Source of the DNA: Brachynemurus nebulosus
Lineage: Eukaryota > Arthropoda > Insecta > Neuroptera > Myrmeleontidae
Length of the DNA: 64,000 bases
Assembly (NCBI GenBank): GCA_035578155.1
Contig: JAPWDM010000076.1
Coordinates: forward strand, 393,315 to 457,314
Direction: 5' to 3'
The translations under genes and the position numbers were made by a program. Below the pieces are notes generated by a model. The model did not search any database and was not told the origin of the DNA. It saw only the letters and a list, made by a program, of their open reading frames with translations. Shown here piece after piece: positions 9,640 to 20,792 of the stretch. Positions within the stretch are counted from its first letter, which is position 1. The number at the start of each line of letters is the position of its first letter.

Positions 9640-11098
9640 TAGAGGATTCTTGTGATATCATTCAAATTTTCTACAAAAATATTTTTATCTACATCATATT
9701 CACACAAAAATTCTTTTATGTATAATATATGAAGTACCGCCCATAACAGTAGGCGTAATCGTTGACAACGATCAAAATACTTTCCGTCAATAAAGCCGTT
9801 ACATGAACCTTGAACTCAAGCTTCGGATTGAACAAGTACATCAATGATTCTCGATGAATCTATATATTTACCGAGGGCTTTGAAAAAAATCATTTCTATA
9901 TGAAATGTTCCAAGGTTAATGAATAAAGCATCAAATTTTGGTTTTTCGGTTAGTTGAATTTGCATTGCCATCTTCGCAATAGCTACATCATATGTCACAA
10001 CTATATTTTCTTGATGGCATTCTTTAGCGATTCTTAATGCTCTGATCATTTTGTCATGAACTATTTGTATATGAAGTGGGAGAATAATTAATTTGCGGCA
10101 AATAATCTACAATTTGTCTCTTACTATTGTCAAGGGTCATTTTATGGTTAAAACTAATCCACATTGGAGTGAAAGGTATGTGAAAAATGGATAGCGCTCA
10201 TATGAAATTTTTTTATCTGAGTATACTTTGTGCGTACGACAACTTTGAAGAATTTCAATCATTTCACTGTATTGCATCAAATTTGTTTTTGCAGACGGTT
10301 TATTATAATATGGCTGGATGTCACGAGTAATCTCTTCCAACGTTCGTTTTTTTTTTGGTGTTTTGTTGCTATTACTACTTAAAATACTAGATGGATGATT
10401 GAATAGTTGAAGCGATTCATTAGTTGCAACAATTTTAGATTCAGATTACGATGGAATTTCATTATCATTACCAATATCATTATCATTTGGAGCAAATTGG
10501 TAAATAATACCAACTGTAGCGTGCAAAGTATCTCAACGAAACAGTCGTAATTATCAAAGGCAATATTTGTACTTAAATCGCCGACAACACTAATGCCAGA
10601 GGTAATTAACCGACTTTAATGAATAGAAGAATAGGTGACTTCTGTCTCTAATTCCTCAGCTAATGTGTAATTAATAGTATGCCCACATCTATTTAACATA
10701 TTCAATACTTTCCTACTGCTTGTTAATGAATTTAATGCTAAACCCAACGTTAAGTGTTTGGAAGGTTTTATGTGACCTTTACTTATAATGTAAATAATGT
10801 CAGAACATAAAGATGTGATTTTTATGAAGTCTTTGTCAAAATTTTTCCGTCTGGCATCAGGTATTTGAACTAAATTGTGTATAAATTCAAAAAGTTATTC
10901 AGGAATGTGGCATTCTCTTTCAATAATACTACTGTAATCTATTTCATTTGAAACGTTTTTGGTTTTTAAAGATTTTATCGAGTTTCTAATTTTGTATGCC
11001 ACATTTTCGAATCTACATTTTTCAGCAATCTGATATACAATTGATACTAACTGATACACAACTTTATCTATTTTTTTTAAACTAATCTTTTTAGTTCA
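9640..11098 (-). pseudogene. Degenerate uncharacterised repeat-associated gene
   Basis: Reading the minus strand, blocks of related protein text can be followed across several frames: KIDKVVYQLVSIVYQIAEK near 11080, KHLTLGLALNSLTSSRKV near 10750, SGISVVGDLSTNIAFDNYD near 10560, EITRDIQPYYNKPSAKTN near 10310, TYDVAIAKMAMQIQ near 9980, ALFINLGTFHIEMIFFKALG near 9900 and KYFDRCQRLRLLLWAVLH near 9740. In-frame stops lie between blocks (for example after CHIPE and after YSSIH). I recall this block order in long uncharacterised proteins that recur in insect and cnidarian genomes, but know no function for them. Multiple stops and frameshifts show the copy is dead. Confidence 0.6.
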
Positions 11099-11782
11099 TA
11101 ATTGAACCATAAGACCTGAAAATCGTTATTTTATCGCCAATAATTTCCCCTGTAACGGCTGTAACTTGTTCGAAGCGTATCCTTTAATATCATTTATGAT
11201 ACAATAGACATTTATTTCTAAAAATTTTGTACCGACTATATACAAATCAAAAAAAAAATTTTTCATTTTTAATTATTTCGGTGTCTATGATCTCACGAAA
11301 AACCTGAAACTTTTTTTATGACACTGTCTGACAATATGCCATTCGGTTTCGGGTTTTCGAGACACATTTCATATTGTTTGACAAAATTAGTCTTATAAAT
11401 TTTATGGTAATAATAAAAATAAGTTAGCTTAGTTAATTTTTAAATTAATTTCTCATCACTAATGATTGTTGTCCGTTCTCTTGTTTTATCTATCATCTCG
11501 GGTGAGGTGAATAGAGATATTCCTGTAAACTTTTATTGAAAAATATTTTTACATTTGTGAATAGAAACAGTTTTTTTTTAATATAAAATTTTTTTGATAA
11601 TCAATATTATTATTATAATTATTAACGTAAAAGCCCCCATTGTGGAACGCGATCCAATACTAAAACAGTTTTGACATTTACATATTAATTTATTTCTGAG
11701 TTATTTATTATTAGTTATTTCTGAAAGAAATCTCTGATAATAAATAATTCATCTCGCATTTAATGTTTCCTTACTTAATTAA

Positions 11783-11785
<3 letters not shown>
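11099..11785. other. AT-rich spacer
   Basis: Nothing recognisable on either strand. Confidence 0.5.

Positions 11786-11859
<74 letters not shown>
11784..11859. repeat. (TA)n array
   Basis: About 75 bp of pure TA. Confidence 0.95.
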
Positions 11860-11862
<3 letters not shown>

Positions 11863-13093
11863 AGGTTTTGTACAACGTTTTCAAAATTTATAATAAAAAA
11901 AATTGATAATTTTCAAAGTTAATTTTATTGTATGTTTTGTTGCCGCCCAGTGTACCTTCGCGGCTGGCGCGGACTGTACTTTAAGCTGTGTCAAATTTAT
12001 TACATTACAGTTGGTATTATGTATTCGCGCGCGTGATGGTTAGTTTTTGGAGGCAAAACAATCTATAAATTTCGGTTGAAAGGTAGTGTCACTTTCATTT
12101 TAATTTGACTTTTTCCGTAATCCTGACCGGACTTTGTGTATAACAGGGTATGCTTGAATTACTTTTTTTAATATATTTTTCTATTATTGTAATAATGTAA
12201 TTAGTTTTAACATGTAGAATTTTGGTCACATGTAATTTAAAGGTTATATGTTGAATTCAAACTTTCTTTTTTAATTTCAAATTTGACAATGGTTAATTTA
12301 ATTAAATTTACATTTTTATTTATTCAATTTCTTAAATATAACTTCTGTATAACAGGAATTTTTGAATTTTTGTAACAAGGGTATGTGACAATTTAGTATA
12401 AACTTTGTAACGTGGAAACATTGAGGACATATAGTACCATTGTGGAAATTTGTTAACCTGAAATCATGTGTTACTTTTAAATGGACTAATTCCTGATGCA
12501 ATCAACTCGCTGTGATTCAAATTTGGAATTACATCTGCCCGCCATGAGTTCGCTTCGACCCTGAACAACCACCATAGTTTCAACGTCCTAAGGCCCAAAT
12601 AATACCATCTTTAAAGTGGAAATCTTTAGTTAAGTAATCTTTTTGGTATACTCTATTACCTTTTTTGCAACATGGATTTGGTGCTTACTTTAATTAACAA
12701 ATTAACATTGCATAGTGAACGTTATAAATGTAAAACAGTTGATTTCTATTAACTTTTCTGCCATTCAATTTTTTATTAATTCCTTGTAATGTGTTAGTTT
12801 TCATTTAACGTAAAACAGTTGAATTTCTATTAACTTTTCTGTCACTCAAACTTTTCTTAATTCTTTATAATGTTCTAAAGTTTCATACTAATTGTTATTT
12901 AAGGCTACCTACCTAACTTAATTACAATTTTAATTTTATAGCATGCTTGTATTGGTCAGTAGTTATTCGTATCTCGTAAATTTTCTCTAATTTTCCTACG
13001 TTCTCTTTTGTAGTTTATTAAAATTATTGTATTTTCTAGTTTCTTTATATTTTCTTGCGTTTTGCTAATTTTCTTGTTCTTTATCTTGCTAAA
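11860..13093. other. Spacer between two (TA)n arrays, no gene seen
   Basis: Includes a GC-richer patch (about 11940-12040) and a local duplication at 12731-12875. It begins TTGTTAGG and could be part of an LTR or other element, but no partner copy or terminal repeat exists in the window. Confidence 0.45.
12731..12875. repeat. 82-bp tandem duplication
   Basis: GTAAAACAGTTGA(A)TTTCTATTAACTTTTCTG... through TAATGT occurs at about 12731 and again about 82 bp later with roughly 85 percent identity. Confidence 0.75.

Positions 13094-13168
<75 letters not shown>
13094..13168. repeat. (TA)n array
   Basis: Short TAAATATA lead-in, then pure TA. Confidence 0.95.
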
Positions 13169-13171
<3 letters not shown>

Positions 13172-13365
13172 CAGTTTTTGCTGAATGTGTCTCTTTTGCG
13201 TTTGATCAATGCTTATTTATAGAAACACATACCTTATAAATTTCAACATTTTCCAGTTAATTTTCGAAGTTAGCGCAATAAAACTATACAAATTATTTTT
13301 ATTAGTCCAGTTAAGAGATTATAAGAGCTAAATCACCTTTATATTTGGTTTAGATATTTTTATAT

Positions 13366-14023
<658 letters not shown>

Positions 14024-14413
14024 GAACTCGATAATTTTCGATAACAAAAAGTAGGTTTTGATAGTCCTAATATGTTCGGAGTACCCATAACCCGCTTCGC
14101 TTAAGCCTTCAAAAATTTCGTTATTTTTGAGCTACGACGCACGGAGATATTTACGATTAAACTTTTCGACAGCGAAAGTTAACGAAAAGTAGTTTTTAAA
14201 AAAATTGTTCTGTTACTGACCAGATCAATGGAACTAACAGAGCTTAAATTAACTAGTTATAACCAATTTATGACAAATTACGCGATATCGATAATTTGCG
14301 ATAACGAAAAGTAGGCTTTGACAGTCGCAATACGTTTGGAATACCCACAACTTGGTTCGGTTAAGCCTTCAAAAATTTCATTGTTTTTGAGCTACGATGC
14401 ACCGTTTACGAGA
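14024..14413. repeat. Second locus of the about 260-bp repeat, one full and one half unit
   Basis: Same landmarks as 6818-7345 (AAAGTAGGTTTTGA, TGTTCGGAGTACCCATAA, TTAAGCCTTCAAAAATTTC, TTTTTGAGCTACGA). It stops in mid-unit at about 14413, where a tandem pair of GCCGGTTAT(T/C)GTGAAGACT begins. Confidence 0.75.
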
Positions 14414-14454
14414 TGCCGGTTATTGTGAAGACTGGTGCCGGTTATCGTGAAGAC

Positions 14455-14796
14455 TGCAAGGACTTGTTTATAAATTTGAAAATAATGACGGTCCCATGTT
14501 TATACATAATAAATTGTTTACTTTATGTGAGACAAAATGATGTGAGACATGCCACTGTACATACCCATGATACAAGAAACAAAAACAACATCTGTATAGA
14601 CAAGTATCGGACAAACCGGGTTAGGTCAGGGGTTGGTTACTATGGACCCAAAATGTAGGATATGTTGCCATCTAGCGTAATAACTCTACCTTTTCAAAAA
14701 TTTAAAAGTGAAATAAAAAAATATCTTTTAGTAAAATGTTTTTATTCCGTTGATGAGTACTTTAATAGAGATTTTAGCGATTTTAACCTGTTGTAA
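14455..14796 (+). pseudogene. C-terminal RT remnant of a jockey/CR1-type non-LTR element
   Basis: The frame encodes KIMTVPCLYIINCLLYVRQN, HTHDTRNKNN, VGYYGPKM, then a TAG at 14656-14658, and continues in the same frame as LPSSVITLPFQKFKSEIKKY and KCFYSVDEYF to a TAA at 14794-14796. The T(V/L)PxLYI...HxTRNKxN...GxxYYGxK(L)xNxLP...FKxxxKxxLL pattern is the post-RT thumb-like tail common to jockey/CR1-related elements. Everything upstream is missing (5' truncation is typical) and the single nonsense codon is the only lesion in what remains. The 3' end runs into AATAAATATTATTATTAT at 14846-14863. Confidence 0.75.
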
Positions 14797-14863
14797 GTTT
14801 TATTTATTATGACTTGTGTAAACAGTTTTTATGTGATAGCACCAAATAAATATTATTATTATA

Positions 14864-15045
14864 GACTTTTACGCCAACCTGGCGCTCACTACTCAGTAGG
14901 ACAGTACTGGGTAACATTCACCTATACCGACATTATGCAAGGTATTAGGCTCTGTGGAAGGGTAATGTGCCAAACCAATCCGTAAAAGTACCGTAGTACA
15001 TTCACGGACGGGTTTGTCACATCACTCCCTGTATTGTTGTTATTG
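14864..15045 (-). other. 3' UTR of non-LTR element A
   Basis: Non-coding segment between the stop of the RLE segment and the (ATA)n junction; ends (minus strand) GGCGTAAAAGTCT. Confidence 0.55.
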
Positions 15046-16761
15046 CTACTTGAAACGAGGAGTTATTCGTCTATTTTGGTGTACACTGGGTCGTACGGCG
15101 AGATTTTGTGGGAGCGTAGATGTTGGCTCAATGCCAGAGGAGGGCTGTGAAAGCCTAGTTCGTTTTCGTGTCCTCAGATGGTAGGTAGCAGTAGGGACAG
15201 AGGGAACGGAAAGGACTGTTTGTGTTTGTGTGTGTGTTTGTGTATGTGTGTGGATGTGTCTTTCTATTTTACGTTTCTTGGTGTAGATGTTTTCTGGTTC
15301 ATCAAATTGCTCATTAAGATGGGGTGTTCCTGGAACTGCGCGTTTAGATGGTACAGAGGTTGACGGACCTTGTGTGTTATTGATTTGGGGAGGATTGTGC
15401 ACCAGAGCGGTAACAGTGACAGTGCGGCAGTTGTTCGATCCCCCCTCTCCATCAGACGAATCTGGATCTGTATGTGTGTTAAGTGTTTGTCTTTCAGTGT
15501 TAGTGTATTGTGTGTTTATGTAAGTGTGTTGTGTGTCTGTAAGATGAGTGTCAGTGTATTGTTCGCTCACTGTAGATGGCTCAGATGGAGTAGAAGCAGG
15601 TCTTGTGCTTTCACATATCGCAGTCGAATTCGTATTACTGTGGAACTTCCGAACTATACGACACGTGTTTATGATCACTGCCTTTTGCATAGTGACATAT
15701 TTGTGTTTTGGGAGACCCAAGAGGCTCAAACTATTATGTAGTGTGTGTGGAATGACCCCGGTGGCACTGAGCACTATTGGAACGATGTGGACATGTTCCA
15801 TTCGCGATTGTTGTTTTATTTCGGTTGCGAGGTCAGTGTATTTATCCAATTTAACTGCGTGTGTTTTTTGTAAGTTGTGTGTATTTGGAACCGCAATATC
15901 GATCAGATAGGTTGTCTTAGTGTTTTTCATTACGAAGGTGATATCTGGTCGATTATGATTTATGATATTATCTGTAATAATCGACCGATCCCAGTAAAGT
16001 CTACAGGAGTCATTCTCCGCTACTACTTTTGGTGTGAGCTTGTAGTAAAGTGTTTTATTGGTTATAAGGTGGTGCTTAACCGCTAGTTTCTGGTATATGA
16101 TTTTGCCAACCTGATCGTCACGGTGTTTGTATTCGGACTGAGCGAGCTTAGTACAGACAGCTGTGATGTGTTGGATCGTTTCAGGTTTGGAATGGCATCT
16201 CCGGCATGAGTCATAAGTTATTGACGAGTCACGAAGTATGTATTTTGAGTAATTCTTTGTATGAATTACTTGATCTTGTATAGCTAGCATGAATCCTTCA
16301 GTCTCCGGGAAAAGACTTCCTTGACTCAACCAGGCGTGCGACGCTGCTTTGTCGACGTTACTCTGATTAAGATCATGTGGATGTCTCCCATGTAAAGGCT
16401 TCCGAATCCATTGCTGAATTTTGTCCTCCTTCGTGACCAAACGGCAAAAACTATCTGGCATTTCTGTGTGTGAGAGGTTTAATGGTGTGTATGCCTTGTC
16501 GGCTTGGATTATTGCATTCTGTAAGTGTGATGTGTGTGTTTTGGTGTAAAAGTATTCTCGCAAGTTATGAACCTGTTTATTATGCGTGTTCCTTATGTCT
16601 ATAAGACCTTGACCCCCTTCGGCTCTTGGCAGCATCAATCGTTCTATCGCTGCTTTGGGATGATGAATTCTGTATTTGGTCATAAGGACGCGGGTCTTGA
16701 TCTCGATGTTTGTCAAGTCCGTAGGCGTCCATTTGATTACCCCAAATGAGTACGTTAGCAC
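15046..16761 (-). pseudogene. Element A: RT thumb, CCHC knuckle, RLE endonuclease and long C-tail
   Basis: 571 codons. Residues 1-80 match the post-RT region of this family (LTYSFGVIKWT, YRIHHPKAAIERLMLPR, GGQGLIDI). A zinc knuckle follows near residue 185: C-x2-C-x8-H-x4-C (CRRC...QHITAVC). The RLE core follows: RPDITF, then YLIDIAVPN (the PD...D signature) and a helix LDKYTDLATEIKQQ. The family normally stops soon after CRIVRKF; here about 190 more residues follow, low-complexity (Thr, Ser, His), with a THTQTHTQTQT run encoded by a (TGTGTG)n tract at about 15218-15262 and two basic patches (KKRKIER, RTRKRTR). The start is not native: the frame is entered by a frameshift in an A7 run near 16796-16803. 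Confidence 0.85.
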
Positions 16762-17537
16762 CGGAACTGCGTAAGTGTTAATTGCTTTGATGGTTTTTTT
16801 CCATCAAGGTGGGTGTTCAGTAATCTCCGTACACGCGTTAGGTATTGCTGCATCATATGTTGTTTTATAGCGCTGTGATCTATATATTCGTCCTGATTGA
16901 ATCCGAGATACCGGTACGACTCTCCCTCGTCCATGGGCTGCATAACAGACTCTGGTTCGAGTTCGAATGCGACCGCATCTCGTTTTCCTCCAGAACGACA
17001 TTGTGTTCGACATTTATCGATTCCGAACTCCATACAGAGGTCTCGCGAAACTTCGTTGGAAAGTCCCAGCAGCTGCTGTAATTGATGTTTAGTAGCTGCA
17101 TAGATCTTAATATCATCCATATACATCAGATGTGAAATGGTATGGCGTAAATTCGTTTGCGTGCCTACATTGTAACCGTATTTGGTTTCATTTAACAGGC
17201 GAGAAAGTGGATTCATTGCGAGACAAAACCATAATGGACTTAATGAGTCGCCTTGGAATATGCCGCGTCTTACTTGAATAAGGTCGCTTGTTGTTCTTTC
17301 ATTACCAATACTCAAATGTAAGGTCGTTCGCCAGTCGGACATGACCGTTCCAAGGAAGTTCACGATACTCGGGTGTATTTTGTACAACTCCAATACTCTC
17401 CGTAACCAGGAGTGCGGGACCGAATCAAATGCCTTTTTGTAATCAATAAACGCTGTGTACAGGTTACGTTGTCTCCCTTTCGCTTGTTCCAGTACTACTG
17501 AGTCAATCAGAAGCTGCTCTTTGCAACCTTTCGACAT
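16755..17537 (-). pseudogene. Element A: reverse transcriptase core
   Basis: 260 codons covering most of the RT palm: FIDYKKAFDSVPHSWL (motif A with catalytic Asp), GDSLSPLWFCLAMNPLS (motif B), LMYMDDIKIYA (motif C, YMDD), then MEFGIDKC and SYRYLGF. It joins the upstream segment at TEE/KGMSKGCKEQ, where an in-frame TAA (family Gln) and one missing base break the ORF at about 17540. It leaves frame downstream in the A7 run near 16796-16803. All catalytic residues are intact. Confidence 0.88.
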
Positions 17538-17542
17538 CCCTT

Positions 17543-19063
17543 TTATTCTTCTGTCAGTATGGTGTTAATCTGACAATGCTCATTGATCTTTTCTGCCAGA
17601 CGGGACGTCAAAATCTTATACATTGTAGGCAAGCAGATGATATTCCTATAATTCGCAGGATTTTTTGTATCACTGTTTTTAGATTTCATGTATGTGATAC
17701 CCTGCGTTAGGAACTTCGGTGTCAGGTTTGGTGTTCTTATAAATAGTGTGAATTGTTCAGCGAGGTACTTGTGTGTTGATGTAAAGTGTTTGAGCCAGTA
17801 GTTTTGTATGTTATCGATGCCAGGTGCCTTCCAGTTATGCGATCTCTGTAAAGCTCTGGAGACGTCCTCTGTAGTAATGTCCGTATAGGGCATCTCCGGA
17901 AGATGTTCGTTATTCCTGCACTCTGTATCGATCCAGCTGGCTTTATCATTATGGTCAATGGTGTTGGACCATATATTCGCCCAGAAACTATGGAGTGCGT
18001 TCTTCTCCGGTAGACCATTACTGTCAGTTACCGTGTTCGTTAGAGACTGATAAAACCGTCTCTCGTTTCTGCTGAACGCTTGGTTTTGTCGTCTGCGTTC
18101 AGTACTGGTCTTATATCTTCGTAAGCGCTTCGCTACTGCTGTTAATTTTTGGTGAAGCGTATCTTTGATCTCTGTGAGTGTTTTATTGGGTTCCTCGTAT
18201 TGTGTGTGTACTGTGTGTTTGTGTAATATGTCGTGTATGTATTTATTGAGCCGGTTGGACCTCGTACCCTGTTGGTATTGGGTGATCCTGCCGAGGTTGC
18301 ATCGGATGTTGCTGATGCGTTTATTCAATCGTGTTTCCCAGGCAGGAGTTTTGTGTTCCTTCGAATTGTGCGCTACAGGTGGTGTTACATCGGACCCGTT
18401 ACAACGTATAGCTGCAACGGCTCCACAGTAGATAGCTGTGTGTAACTCGATAAAATTGTCACAAGTTTGCAAGTGTTGAGGCAGTATTATGTTATTTAAT
18501 ATCTCAACGATCTCAGCCAATCTACGTGAGGTGTGTTGTTTAGGCAACAAGTACCGATGTGTGGGGTCCGTCCCTTCGAATTCAGTAAGCGCTGTGTTAA
18601 ATTCCAGTTCGATCTTTTGCAGTAGGGTGTCATTTACTGCTGTTTCATGGTGGTTAGGCTCATTCTCGACAAGTTGTTGAGTGTCGTTTTGTGTGGGGCT
18701 CCCCATTTCTGGTGGGCCGTCATCGGCCTGACTTTCTTCATTTTGAGCAAACTGATGCGCGACTTGTGTTTTAATAGTGTTTATGAGGGAAGAAGGTATA
18801 AGGTTATTGGTGAAAATGACACGTTTTTGGTCTGCCAGTCTCTGTTCAGTGACGCGACTAAGGTGAGGGTAGGTGCGCGCGAACTCTTGATGTAATTTCG
18901 TACGGTAACCAGTTTTGTTCATTTCAAGTTTAGTAACTTGGAAGTATGTGCGTACGATGAATTCATTCAGTTCATCTGTCCATTGCATACGCACACGCTT
19001 CTTACCAGCTTTAGTGGTCCCCAAAGGATGCTCCGAGGAAACACTTAAAGTCGGCTGAGCCAA
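17543..19063 (-). pseudogene. Element A: N-terminal domain and RT fingers
   Basis: 506 codons. Near the start is a domain with RMQWTDELNEFIVRTYF, GYRTKLHQEFARTYP and VTEQRLADQKR, the DNA-binding-like N-terminal region I associate with this RLE family. The second half starts the RT: WKAPGIDNIQNYWLK (finger region), TQGITYMKSKN and NYRNIICLPTMYKILTS. No canonical ATG opens the frame at 19063; the same frame continues upstream to a stop near 19148, so the true N-terminus probably lies further upstream in another frame (19011-19343). Confidence 0.85.
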
Positions 19064-19343
19064 AGGTGTTGGGGGCTCTGTAAGTAGGGGCAGTAGCGTT
19101 TTGGCTGAAGGTGTTATTACAGCTGACAGGTGGCTGCCTAGAACCTAGCCTGTCGTCACCGCGATCTAAGCTGTCACATTCAGTGGTGACCCTGATGCGC
19201 CCGGGCGCTCCACCGACAGCGGCATTTTTCCGAGGCTTTTTTGATTTATTATTCACCATCCTAATGGGTTGTCCTTTTAGTCGCCTTTTACGACAAGCAG
19301 GACTTACTGTGGGGAAATTCTGCAAAGTGAAGCCCCTACCCAC
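19011..19343 (-). pseudogene. Element A: probable extreme N-terminus in a shifted frame
   Basis: 110 codons beginning GRGFTLQNFPTVSP and CRKRRLKGQPIRMVNNKSKK, a basic segment next to the 5' (TAA)n junction. It overlaps the 17543-19063 frame, so a frameshift in the 19063-19148 interval would be needed to join them. It could also be a leader ORF. Confidence 0.45.
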
Positions 19344-19349
19344 AGGGCG

Positions 19350-19376
19350 TTTATTATTATTATTATTATTATTATA

Positions 19377-19415
<39 letters not shown>

Positions 19416-19417
19416 TT
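19350..19417. repeat. (TTA)n tract between two non-LTR elements
   Basis: About 22 TTA units with one interruption. It touches the 5' end of element A and the 3' end of element B, both on the minus strand, so each element is flanked by TAA repeats. Confidence 0.95.
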
Positions 19418-19671
19418 AAGCTTTAAAACGAAATAAACGCGACTGCACTTCAAAAACCCCCAGGCGGAGGAAAAAGTGTCCGTGCAGCGTACCAGGTCAG
19501 GTACTTCTAGGTCAGTTACATAATGTCCGTCATACACCATCCCCTTCCTGGTCTTCCCTACCTAATAAATCCCCGAACCTCGCTGCAAAACCATAACAGT
19601 GGGAGATTCGAGGGCAGGTCCAATGGATGTTCGAGGACCAGCTCTAAACGGGACATGGGGTTCAAAGGTAT

Positions 19672-20139
19672 TCATGAACTCCCAGAAAAAGTCGTCTCGT
19701 GCGACCGAAGCGTGCGGAGCGCCCCGATAATAACTGCTTTTTGCATTAACGCCGCTAAGATGTTGGCGTGAGATCTACAAGCCGGAATGATGTTAAGATT
19801 GCGCACAAAGGAGTTATGCATACCCCCCCCCCCCAGACATCCGATTATAAGTACGACCAAGTGAACAGTATAGCCCGGATACAGTTGTCGCAGTTCATGT
19901 ATTAGATCTTGATATTTAATCCTTTTTTGCTCCTCCTTTTCGACTATGTTAGTTTCCGCCGGAGCAGAGAACTCGATAACATACATAGTCTGAGATGTTA
20001 ACCTTGGAGCACAACATCAGGCTTATTAGCGTTCAATTGCCTGGTAGTTGCAACCGGCATATTCCAAAAGATCTTGCACTTTTGGTTGGCAACAAAGGAT
20101 TCTACTTCCGCAGGATCGTAGGGCAAGACTGGTGTTTTG
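19672..20139 (-). pseudogene. Element B: RLE endonuclease, frameshifted
   Basis: The upstream frame gives CKIFWNMPVATTRQLNANKP followed by DVVLQ (the PD part of the RLE signature) and a stop near 20003. A second frame from about 19986 gives YVIEFSAPAETN (the second acidic element region), ELRQLYPGYTVHLVVLIIG, a disrupted GGGG segment at the C13 run (19826-19838), SHANILAALMQKAVIIG and LRTLRSHE. The residues that line up with the nuclease core are present but split between frames. Confidence 0.75.
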
Positions 20140-20571
20140 TCAACTTCGTAATGATGACGAAGATAAAAGAACAACACAATAAGAACAACCTGAAGTCAGG
20201 TGCACTAAGGTTTCCGGGTATGCTTTGCATGCCCGACACGAGGTACTCGAAACTCCTTTATTACCCATCACATATTTTTGGTGTGTTAAGGTGTTCCACA
20301 CTCCATCTTGAGCTGCAGTGATAAAGCCTTCCGTTTCCGATTTAAGTCCATTAGCTCTCAAGAAAGCCCAAGTGAGTTCGCTCGAAAGGCCAAGGTTGTC
20401 AAGGTGACGGTAGAACATACCCTGGTGAACTTTGTCGCGATGCTGATTGAGCAGATGTTGCTCGGCTCTCTTGATTGCCGACTTTTGGCGCGACTGTGAT
20501 AGTGAAAGAATGTTATCATCACCGTCGCGATTACGTGGATCGAAGGCTAAGCTCGAAGATATCGGCGGCAC
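20140..20571 (-). pseudogene. Element B: C-terminal linker and zinc knuckle
   Basis: 143 codons with an Ala/Glu-rich helix region, an ANGLKSETEGFITAAQDGVWN block equivalent to the SLFPETEGFMLAIQDQV block of element A, and the start of a zinc knuckle (CRACKAYPETLVHLTSGC: C-x2-C-x8-H-x4-C). After GCSYC the frame is lost. Confidence 0.75.
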
Positions 20572-20792
20572 GTTGCGCTGCTGTGAATAAAAATGCGCCT
20601 ACGCCAGCAAGCTCGTGATCCCTGACGAGTTGCAATAGCGGGTCTGAACTGTTAAATACACGACAAGCTGTACCTAAGACTATACGATCATCTAAACGTT
20701 CGACTGACAGGAGCCCCCCCCTGGTCTCGTGGGAGGTAAAGTCGTTGTGTCGATGCGCGTGGGTGCAAACTACGGTTGATATTCATTATTTT

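Larger units (their letters stand above)
14864..19350 (-). mobile_element. R2/R4(Dong)-like RLE non-LTR retrotransposon, copy A
   Basis: A nearly full-length element on the minus strand, its GC content visibly above the surroundings. Parts in order: short basic N-terminal segment, conserved N-terminal domain, RT, CCHC zinc knuckle and a restriction-like endonuclease (RLE). The coding frame is one long ORF in four overlapping or adjacent segments broken by frameshifts. On the minus strand the 5' end abuts (TAA)n at 19350-19417 and the 3' end (...GGCGTAAAAGTCT) abuts ATAATAATAAT at 14863. RLE-type elements of the R4/Dong group are known to insert in TAA repeats, which matches. No long poly(A). 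Confidence 0.8.

Noticed and set aside
11860..12040. Possible LTR beginning TGTTAGG
   Set aside because: No second copy, primer-binding site or polypurine tract in the window.
15178..19377. Plus-strand open frames of 60-120 codons opposite non-LTR element A
   Set aside because: Shadows of the RT/RLE coding strand, with no independent start context or domain.
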